Assembly (NCBI GenBank): GCA_948146395.1 | Contig: OX411547.1 | Coordinates: 32,530,614-32,594,613, forward strand | Origin: Fragum whitleyi | Taxonomy: Eukaryota; Mollusca; Bivalvia; Cardiida; Cardiidae | Length of the DNA stretch: 64,000 nucleotides | Reading direction: 5' to 3' | In this document: one piece after another, positions 48,245-60,200 of the stretch | How positions within the stretch are numbered: the first letter of the stretch is position 1 | Layout: each line of letters starts with the position of its first letter | Position numbers and translations under genes: made by a program | Notes under the pieces: model-generated | What the model was told of the DNA's origin: nothing | The model's database searches: none | What the model saw: the letters and a program-made list of their open reading frames with translations, nothing else

Positions 48245-51200
48245 CTGAAAAAATAGAAAGAAAATAAAAATGGAAAATCCTCAATTTCTTTTAGTATGGA
48301 TTGTCCCAAAAGTTTAAAGAATATTGTTTCAACCACTTGTTTAAATATTTCAACCATGTTCTTGAATTTTAAGTTTGAGTACATTAATCTATTATCGTTT
48401 GTATTTGTACATGTAAATATTAAGTACCGTTAAAGCTCTAATAGAACCCCAGAATCATTTTATTTCTATTAGAAATGGATTGGCTTTTATAAGAGGCTAC
48501 ACTGCATATCAAATGCTCAGTGCAAAACAGTCGTAACTGCCTATAAATAAGTAGGCAGATACACTATCTTGCACTGAGCCATAAATATTTGTTAAGACGG
48601 CAAATGGCCAGAAATAACCATATTTCGTGCAAAAATATTAACAATTGATTGGGGAAAAGGTGCATACAACCTCTGCTGAATCTTAATGACCTTGATTTTT
48701 GTGGGTATGGGCCCTTATTAGAGGCTTCAATAGTTTGTAAAATCACATAAAGATGTTTAATTTCAACCTCAGAAAAGGCGAATGGGGTTTTATAAGAGCA
48801 TGGGGCTCTATAAAAATGTTTATGGTATTATCATGTTTTTTTATTTATCAGCTTCATGATTTCCAAGTTCTTTATTTGTCACTTTTATCATGATGGATCA
48901 GATTGAGACACACAATTAAATTTCTACCTTTTTACATTCTTTAATTTGCATGATGGCATAATTTGTAAAGATCTCTTTTAAATCTTTGGCTTTCTGTCGT
49001 TTGAATCTGTCTATATCTCTAAGCGCTGCTTCTTCAAATTTTCTGAAATAAACATTTAGATTTCTTATATTAAGTTGCAAATCACAAGAAATACATATAT
49101 ATATAAGATATTTCAATTTCTTTTATGAAATGATTTGAATAATTTTAGAAAATATCTATAAATCATTTTTCTATTAATTGATTCTTAAAAATAATTTTGT
49201 TTGTTAACATGGGTTTAACACCACTTTCAACATTATTGCAGTTGTATTTTAGCAGCTTATGCACCTACCCATGGTTTCCTGTCATTTCTCACAACAGTAT
49301 AAACACAAGCTTCTCATCCCACTTAGGCATGCTACTCATATTTGATACGCATATATTGATGGCTCAGCGCCAAACAGTTGAAACTCCCTATATGTTTATA
49401 GCGAGTTACAACTGTTTTGTGCTAAGCCATCGATATGCAATAGAGCGTCAACAAAGGCAGACATTGCCAACCACAAATATCTAGAATACTGAGAAATAAT
49501 ACACAAAGTAAACCTTACTTTAAAGCAAGTCTCTTGCATGCCTAATTTCTTTAAAACCTATTCCTACATTACATTTGATCTTGATTAACGATATTGACTG
49601 ATTTTATTTTACACAATTGATCTTGAAAATTACCTTGACCCATTTTCTTGAAGTTTGTGGAAATGTTTTAACCTTATCCTGCTGTGTACAATGCTTTGGC
49701 AGACAATTAAGATGAAGACATGCAGTCTGATCATACCGTACACAGCCTGTTTCCTACTTAGATATTATGGTTAAAAATTGAGCCACACCTGTCGAAATAA
49801 GCAAATTTTGGAGATTTATTTAAAACAAATCAAAATTCAACAAGATAAATGTTAAAAATAACCATGACTCATTATCTTGAAATTTGTGGTGATGTGTTAA
49901 GAAGGAATGGACAACCATACCGATGAATAGGGAAGAGATCAGAAAATAAATGATTACTTACTGCGTTTCTTCATTTATCTGAGCTAGTTCTGCCTCTGTC
50001 TGTTTAATCTGCTCCTCTAGATGTTTCAACTTCAGCTCTTTTTGTTCCGGAGTATCATTACCAAACAACGCTTTCTTCATTCCACTGAGAGAAAACGACC
50101 CTCCGCTCTTACCCTGAACCTAGAAACAAGATGAGTTTGTAAAATGAGCCAGTGTGTGACATTTCCAACAATTCCAAATATTCGCAAAGCAAATTCCCTG
50201 ACCAGCCTGTGCATCCGCACAGTCTGACCAGAGTCTTCACTTTGGCTTTAGTAGCTAGATAAGGTCTCAAAGTATCTGTAGACCATCAGGTGAGTTTATA
50301 TTTACAGTAGGTGGCTGTCTACGCCGTTCAATGATTACACCTTACATACATTTCAAATTGTTGGAAATGTCACACACAGGCTCAAATATAATTGCTCCTT
50401 AGACATCAATTTTTTTAGAAGTATGCCTTGATAGTTGACATTGACCTTGCCAGATGACCTTATCTTCAAAGACTCAGATTAATGAAAGAAACCTCTGTGC
50501 CAAATACAAACATTTTAACTTAAATAGTGTTAAAGGGATGCTAAATATTTAGTTTCCAGGTCAAGTTTTTGCAGACAGATAGAGGGATAGAAAGAAAGAC
50601 AATATCAAGGGTATAGGGCAAGAGTGTATTAAGTGTATATACATTGTATATTCACTTAGTACAGTCTTGCATTGAACCCTGGATATTCTATCAATCTTTC
50701 AATGGAGAGCATGATTAAGGATACAGAGAGAATATGAACCTTTTAACCAGACAATTATTCTTTCAACCCACTTGAAGGAAAAAAATTAGAAAACAATCTG
50801 AAGATGAAAACAAGCAATAGCTTCATTGTCCAAGATGATTTCTTCTCAGAGAAACAATGATTTTGAAAATTTCATTAACTTTCTATTGAAGGTTAAGCCA
50901 AAAACTATTATTAGTGACTAAAATTTTTTAGGCACTTACAAAAGTTTTGCAATAAACCATCAAAATTACATGTGCAACATCTTGTAATTTTAGCCAGTTT
51001 AAATTTCATCATCTGAATAAACCTATCTTTTCATTTAATTCGGTGAAGATCTTGCTTTAGGAATTAAAACTTGGTGGTGAACAAATGATAAACTATGGGT
51101 TTTTAATTACTTCTTTCACATTATAAGTAGACAGAAAAGTTAGTATTCAAATCTGCAACTCTCAGATCTAAAGCTAAGCCATTACATACCAAGCTTTACC

Positions 51201-54200
51201 AAACAATATGGGAATTGTTAAACTGTGAATATACATGTACCACTATGTGTACTTAATCTTATACCTACCAACATTTCCTTCTGAGACCTTTTCGATGTGA
51301 GATTGTCTTCTGATCTTTCTTTATCATACTGTAAACATTCATGACGTCTGCATACATATCTGTCAGGAGTATACAATATTAAACAGATATTGTTATTATC
51401 TCACCAAGCATATTTTGCACAAATAGTTATCAGGCTTTTACACTAACAGTGTCCCTGGATACCCAAAAATCGGAGGGATCCCATTGTTTCAAAGCAAGGA
51501 TTTCCTTCATAATCCTTCTACGAGGGTGAGGAAATAGTCGACTTTTCTTCACTTGTCCATAAACAAGAAAGAGTTGATTTCCTACTTGTCCAGGATTAGA
51601 ATGAACTTGCCCGAAAAAATAAATAAATTGATAGATACTGAGGAAACATTGCTTTTAATGAAGACAATACTGTAACCCAGCATTTTCTTCATTTAAGACA
51701 ATTTGATACAAACTATATAAAAGATGACTTTTCTCCTATACTTTTTAGTACAAGATTTGCTCTGGAATTTACTTGTCTATGGACAAGAGGCCTAGAAAAA
51801 TATACTTGCCCACAAGTGAAAAAGCCTGTGTAAGACAAGTCAGGCATTAGAATTCCACACCTCTTGCCTTCTATATCCTTAAAATTTGGTTATTCTTTCA
51901 AACGGAATAATTTTTTTAAGCAATGTGTAAGGAACAAAGTGAAGTTAGAACCTTTGGCTTTCAAAGATATTAGAATATATCACTAACCTTTGTTTTTCCT
52001 TACTCTTTCATTTTAAAGCTGCTCTTTCACAGTTTTTCATAGAAAAAATTCAAAACTTGTTCTAAGATTTGGAAATGTGTGTATTTAAAGACTATTAAGA
52101 ATGGCCCAAAGCATTTGCACTAAAAACAACATATTTCAATAATTTTGTAACTTATTTTTTCGAAGTGGCAAGATCAGTAAGGGCTGCAGTCTATTTATTT
52201 CTAGTCTATATATTACAAAATCGTTATTTTCCGTGAACAATCTTTCATTTTTTCTTGTATTGATATGAAGTTTCCAGCAGCCAAATACTTTAACCTTAAT
52301 CTTTGATTGAATAAGACAAACATGCCGAATGTCAAGCAAAAATAGCTGACTTGAAATTGAAGAATATTTTTTTTAGCGTTAGTAGTCACTTTATTTTTCA
52401 GAAAGAATTTAACCTAAATTCAGATATATCGGTCTTTCTTTCGATGCATTACCAGATTGAATCTTATTATTTTAAAGGCTTCAACATGATGAGGTATTTA
52501 ATTCCGATTGATTTTACGAAAAATGTTAAAATTTACATTTTCCCAATCTGTGCAAGAGCAGCTTTAATTCTACTGATGTAATAGAAGAAAGAGATCACTT
52601 GTTACTAGGAAGGATCCTTACAACAACAAATAAAGATACTCCCCAGACCCCATTGGAAAATAGAATCAAACCCTGTTTATACTATTATCATCTTTTTTTT
52701 GGCAAATAATTTTCATCTAGAGTAAGGGGTTTTCTGCATTAAAATTAAAGAAAGGAGGGAGGATTACTATTGATTAAGACATTTTAACATAATTAAATGC
52801 TGAATACTAAATTTCAAATGAAAGAGGCTACATTCCAAAAGTAGCATAACAAAGTGAACAATATCTTTGAATGATAAAAAATGTAAGTTGTTTTACCTGA
52901 GAGCATCTCCAAAGGCCAAATATTCTTTCAGTTGATCTGCATACTGCTCTTCTTCCTCCAGAATTGCGTCAATAGACTGTGCATAGCTGTAACATGAAAA
53001 CAAGAAATGTTTGTAAAACATTTATGCCCCCCATTAAAGCAGGTCAATAGCCTATTCTTTGTCAATCAACAAAGGGTAATAACTCACAATAAATGATGAG
53101 TAGAGTTATGGTTGTGTACTGCACTTTTCCTCAATGAGATCTTTCCACCTGTGAAGATTGCATACTTTTTAAGATATGCTCCAGACAAAAAAGGTCTACA
53201 GACGGACGGATGGATGGACCAACCAACAAGTGCAAAGCAATATACCCCCTCTTCTTTGAGGGTGGGTATAATGAAACATGTAGTTCGGGTAGTAAACACA
53301 TAATAGTTCCACAAGGTTTAAGAAGTCATGAACTTTGTGCTTCGACACAAATATCTTACACTTAAGGTAGTGGACCTGTAATAGGTCTGCAACATTTCGG
53401 AAGTCATGAACTTCTTGCTCTGACATTAAAATCTTACATTTTATGGACTTAACACTTTAAGGACCTGTTATAGTTCCTTAATGTTTTGGAAGACATGAAC
53501 ATTAACAGTGTTAGCCAAGGTTTCCTTATGATTTCATAAGGAAACCTTTGTTAACATTGTGAAAGATCATGAGTTCTGAAATGTTGCGGAACTATTACGG
53601 GTCCACTACCTTTATCATGCTGATCTGTTATCTGTAAAAGAAACCCATCAGTATTAGAGAATCAATTAACCCATATCCTATTGATTTTAAATTTTGTTTA
53701 AAACAAATTGCCATGGTTTCAAACTTTGGGAGATTTAAACCAGCCTGGTTCAAGCTTTTCCTTCTATAATAAAGAAGCTAGTGTAGGCTAAGATCAGACT
53801 GCCAATATTGAGTCTTTACTGTCTGCCTAAGGTTTGTGTTCACCAGGAATGTGTTGTGAATGAGAATATTTATCCCTTTGTTATATGATAAACCCCCCAT
53901 AGGAAGATTCTGCAAGAAAACTGGTTACTTTTCCAGGAAGCAGAATCAAGAGGGATTAATCTAAGTTGTAAGAAATTGTTTCCCAATCAATGTAAAATAA
54001 AGAGGTTTAAGCTTTAATATGATGTCTGGATCCTGCATACAAGTCCTGTATCCAAAATGCAAAAACATTTGCAAGGGTTTTGAAATTTAAACACACCCCA
54101 CCCCATACTTGAGTGCGAGTACATATGCAAAGCTGGTTGAAATTTGCCAAATATATAGCAAATGTTTTATTTTGAACCCAGGACTAGTCAATAAAAGGGT

Positions 54201-57200
54201 ATATTTCTAACAAAATACTTTATATGTTATCTTCTTGATAGCATTAATTACTGTTTAACCATGAAATTTTGCATCAAAGAAAGCTTTGCAAGAAGAGACT
54301 TCACAATTTCTACATGATGTTGCCTTTTGATTTGTGTCTGTCTCAAAAATGAGTGATTAAAAAAGCCGAAGAAACATTAATTTTGGAAGTATATCTATTT
54401 AGTTTGTCACTGAGAATATCCATTTTAAAAATAACTTTTTTTTTAAGAAAAATTATGGTAAGAATTAAGATTACATTGAAAAATATTTTTGAAAAGAAAA
54501 AAAGCTACAAATTCCTAATCTTTTTCAAACAAATTCATTGAAACAATTCTAACATTTTGATTTTTTTTATAAAATACATTACCAGCTAAAAATTATATGG
54601 TCACTTACACATTCATATAATGGGCAGCACTCTGTAACTGGTCCGCCATATCCTTCTCTATTCCACTCCATTCATTAAATACCCTGTGATAGTTGGCATG
54701 GACCTTGTGGATTCCATATCTCTTATCAGCCATTCTCTAGGGGTAACAAAAAACAAATGAGCCTCTGTCTGACATTTCCAACACAATTGACATGTGTGTG
54801 AGATACAAACATTCAGTAGCCTAGACCGCCACACAGCACTACTAGAAGACTCCTGACTATCTACAGATATTTTGAGATCTTATCAATCTACAATGTGTGC
54901 AATGCAAAGACGCCGGTCAGGCTGTGCGGATGCACAGGCTGGCCAAGTGTCTTTACATTGCACACATTTGAAATTGTTGGTAATGTCAAGCACAGGCTCA
55001 AATTTGCTTTAAAACACATGTGGGCAATTGACTAGTTTTTGGCATTCATTGAAACAAGGGATGTTTTTGTTATTGAACAGGATTTTTGGTCAAGTTTAAC
55101 ATTGATAAGTGACATTGACTTTGTGATATGACCTCAATAGGGACAAAAAATGATGTGACTCAATGAAAGACATTTTCCTGTCAAACATGAATATGCAAGC
55201 TCAAATAGTTTGAATTCATAACAAAGGTTAAGTTTTCCAAGTTAAGTTTTGATTAGTAAGATTACCATAGTTAAATGACTTGCCCTAATCTTATCAATGT
55301 GGTAGGGCTTGCAAATGAATCAATAAGGTGACACTCAAACATGATTTCAAATGTCAATTCTACTTCCAGGTTTAGATCTCTTATACTATACTTTTTAAAA
55401 TATGAAATACAAAATTGTTTGACTAACAGTGTGTTTCTACTTACAGCTCTTATCTTCAAAAGGTTGGTTATATTGCTTTGCATTTCATTACTGTAGTTCT
55501 TGATTTCTTCAAAACTTCTGTAATAATAAGAGGACAACAAGAATCAATCAGCATACTCAAAATAAGTAACAACAAGAGCACCGCCTACGGGTGCCTACGC
55601 TCGGCTGTCGAGTGCTGGATGGTGGGAAAAAATCTAAGTCGTAAAGGGGCATAATTTGCACAAAAATGCATCTAGAGTTATCCCCCTTGATAGTATAGGT
55701 TGCTCTTTTGATGGTGAACATGTGTGCCAAGTTTCAAGTGAATGCCTTCAGTTGAACCAGAGATATGACAAAATGTCAAAGTTTTCGCACGACGACGACA
55801 ACGACGACGACACGGAGGCTATAGCAATACCTCGGGTTTTCTCCGAAAACAGCCGAGCTAAAAACTTTATTGTGACACACATCGAAATTAGTTATATCGG
55901 ATAGATTGTTTAGATGATTTTTACTAGTACTACCAACCTGCATATAAAGGCCTATACAATGCTAGTTATTTGACTGGATCAAGATAAAATCTAATTACTA
56001 CTTCACATGAATACACAACTTATATGTGTTAAGGCACAAATTCTAGAGAAAAAAACAACACTTTGATTAATGATTTTACAATTTAACACATCAATTCATA
56101 TTCACACAAATACTAACTTAATAATATGATGGTTCAGCACAAAACTATTGTAAGTGGCTATATAATTATACGAACTTACAATAATTTTGCACTGACCCTT
56201 TGAGATGCTCCTACTGAAAATAATTTGTCATTGAATAAATGTTGACTGTGTTTGATATGATTTAATTAGGAATAAGTGATATTTAAGTTTTTTGTTTCAG
56301 ATTGATTCCCTCCATATGCCATACCCTGCCCTCATTCGGAACATCACTCGGCCATTTCCGTAAACTACAACATACCTCGGATGTATGTTAGGCAGATGGG
56401 TATGTAACGAAATCGTGCATATTGTTAGCCGGAAACCGTGTAAGAAAACTAGCACTGTACAGTAAAATAACAGCTGAAAAATCTTAATTTTTGAGAATGA
56501 CGAATCATTCTCAAAAATTAAGATTTTTCAGCCGTTATTTAAGATTCTAAAGATATTTATATTAGGATTCGGTGGTTTCACGTCAGAGACTTAAACGAGA
56601 AGCGTTGGCGACGTCGAATGTTTTCACTCACAGTTTTCGAGGGCTAACGCCATTTTAAGTGACGTCATTGAGTTTTTCAATGGTTTTCCCGTACTTTTTA
56701 AAAATAGTCCGTCTATGTACATCCGAGGTTGATCGTGAGATTGGCCGAGTGGTGTTCCGAATGACCCTGCCCTGTGTTGAGGATGGAAAAACAGTCAAAA
56801 CTGTATGCATATTATACCCAAGTACACATGCAAAGCAGGCTATAATTTGCAAACAGTTCACACCTTTTTGTTATCTTGAACACAGGACTGACTTTGTGAA
56901 AATTGACGATGAATGTTTTATCAACTCAAGATTAACCCTTTACTGTTTAATCCCTGCTTTTTACGTGCTTGTGATTTTATTATTGAGAAAACATTGTGAA
57001 AAAAGAAGAAATTGCTTCTGACAAGCAATTTCTTCTTATTACACACTATTTTCTACCCTACTGAATGGTTATTTTTCAAATTAAATCCACTTTAAATTTT
57101 CGTCTGCAAAACCTTTGAATTTGGACAGGTCCAAATTTTTGTAAAACAGGAAAGGGTTAACTTTATTATTATTATATATACCTGTCAGGAGATCGTAATC

Positions 57201-60200
57201 TAAATGATGCACTCAGAGTCTTCAACTTGGACTCGGCCTGAAAGTAAAACAGTGAATACCGAAACTTAATTAACCCTTTCCTGTTTTACAAAATTTTGGA
57301 CCTGTCCAAATTCAAAGGTTTTGCAGACGGAAATTTCAAGTGGATTTAATTTGAAAAATAACCATTCAGTAGGGTAGAAAATAGTGTGGAAAAAGAAGAA
57401 ATTGCTTGTCAGAAGCAATTTCTTCTTTTTTCACAATGTTTTCTTAATCATAAAACCACAGACACGTAAAAAGCAGGGATTAAACAGCAAAGGGTTAAGA
57501 ACTCTTTAGGACAAATTTGGTCAAGTATCTAAGTAACATTTCCGCTTGCTATAAAACTCAACTAATTATTAATTTTGTCTATAAAACTGGTAAAAGTAAT
57601 CATGGACATGTAATCACTTTTAAACCTATACCCAGATGACAACATTTTCAACTAATCCTCATTAAAAGATGCAAGAGATAATTTTTTCAAGTTTGTGGAA
57701 ATATAATTATATCCTTGTCTTTCTGTACAGAAAACAAAGAATCTAACCCTAGTCATGCTGAATAAAATTCTTAGCAAAATTGCAACAAAATTAAAGTACT
57801 CAAAGCACTGGAGGAACTACATGTGAATTGGTATTCATATTAAAAATTAAATTTTCAAGCTTTTCTAGTTTCAAATAAGGAAAAACAGGTGATATAGACA
57901 AAGATCAGACTGCACATTTGTGCAGGCTGATGTTTGTCTATACATCCTGCCAAGGCAGGAATATTCTGGGTTCAGCAAGACAATGGTTAATATAGCTGCT
58001 TGCTGTAAAAATAAAATCTTCATTCTCATTATATTTTCAATGTTGTTTTTTTCCTTGAGGTGAGTTTACAGTAAGACTGATCTATTGGCAATGACTTATG
58101 ACATCAGTCATGAAGTATGACTTGACAGGGATTTATATTCAAAAACTCTTTAACTACATTTCAACTAGCAGGTAAAAAATCCTACCTTACTCTGGAATTC
58201 TGTAGCATAAACTGAGTCTTTCCATCCTTCATCCTGTAAAAAAATTGTGGATAATTGTTTCTTACAACAGTTTACTATATTATTCATCTAATCTACACTG
58301 TAACAACACATACTTCTTTTTCTCAATATTTATTGTACAAACAGGAGTTCTTAGATTTAATGAAAACAATTTTGGAGGTAACAAAGATATAGGATATTGA
58401 GTATCATGGCCACAAAGGAATGTATAAACTTTCAAGGCAGAACTATGCCTATGTATAAATCTACCTTATATTAGATAATATTCAGAGGTGTGGAATTCCC
58501 ATGCCTGACTTGTTTGACATGAGCTTTTCCACTTGTGGGCAAGTACATTTTTCTAAGCTACTTGTAATTGGACAAGTAAATACCAGAGCAAATCTAGGAA
58601 CGGTACTTAAAAGATCTACGAGAAAAGTTGTCCTAATGTTTGTATCAAAGGGGAGAAAACATTGTCTTAAATGAAAAAAATGCTGGGTCACAGCATTTTC
58701 GTCATTAAAAACAATGTTTTCACAATATTTACCCTTCCATTTCTTATGCAGACAAGTTCATTTTGATTCTTGCAAAGTGAGAAATAAACTTTTACTTGTC
58801 CGTAGACAAGTGGAGAAAATTTGTATTTCCAGCCCCCTGGATATTCACTCCATATTAAGCTTTTAATAGTAATAAGATACCTTTTGAAGAAATCCAACAA
58901 ATATTTTATCTTGACATATAATAGGGTGAGCAGCACATCTGAGAAGGTATATCTGAAAAGGGTAAGAAAAAACAAGAGATGTTTGTAATACATTTATGCC
59001 CCCCATAAAAGCAGGTCAATAGCCTATTCTTTGTCAATCAACAAAGGGCATTAACTCACAAAATATTATTAGACGTCTTATGATTCGTGTTCACTGCTTT
59101 TCTCCTTAATGAGATCTATCCATCTGTGAAGTTTCATGATTCTAGCTTGGGTACTTTTTGAGATAAGCTCTGGACAAAAAAAAAGGTCTACGGATGGACA
59201 GGCCAATGGACCGACCGACAAGTACAAAGCAATATACCCCCACTTCTTTAAAGGGGGGGCCATAAGATTAACCCTGTACCTGACAACAAAATTTCAGGCT
59301 AGTTGATTTCAAAGTACTTGCAGAAAAATATTTTCAGTTGATGAAATTTCAAAAATCTTTTGCTTTTAGGAAATTAAACATTGTTCCAAGCCCTTCTTCA
59401 TTGTCAATTGTTGAAAATATCATGCACAGGCTCAATTGCCTTTTACCTAGATGAAAGATCTTAACCTTGACCTATAAAGATGTGGATTGTTGAGAGAAAC
59501 CTTTCTGCTAAATACTATTGTATGAGCATTGTCACTTGAATAGTATTAAAAGTTACAGGAAAATGTTTAGTTTGCATGTTCAATTTTCGCAGACAGACAA
59601 ACAGACAGAATGTTCTTTAAATGGGGTCTTACACCGCTTTCAACAATCTTTTAGTTATATCTCAACGGTTGTAGCACCTAACAATGGATTCCTGGTATTT
59701 TTCACACCAGTACTTCCATTACATTCTTGTCTAGCCTCTCGCTGCTATCTCACAAAGGTCTAAAGTTATCAACCCATTGGTGAGAGACAAATACAAAAAT
59801 GTAGTCGGAAAAGTTGAGTGCTGCCGTCAAGAATCAAACCTGGGACCTCTAGAATGACAGGCCGAAGTGCTACCAATTGCGCTATGACGGCAACTGGCAG
59901 ACAGACAGATACTATTAAGACAATATACCTCTGGTCTATTGATGTAGGGGTATAAAGATTGGAAAAGATAAGTATGAAATAAAATAAATTTTAGTCTTTC
60001 TCATGTATAAGACATCGTATCATTTATCCTGTAAAGATATTTCAGACAAATAAGAAATTAGACGTGTTGGCTTCTTTTTCTTTTGATATTACATAAATTC
60101 ATTTAGAAATGAGTAAAGTTATCATATGATAGTTTTTTAAAAAATTCTCTGAAATTCACATGATTATGTTACATAAGTCCATGAAATACCTCAAGAGCTG

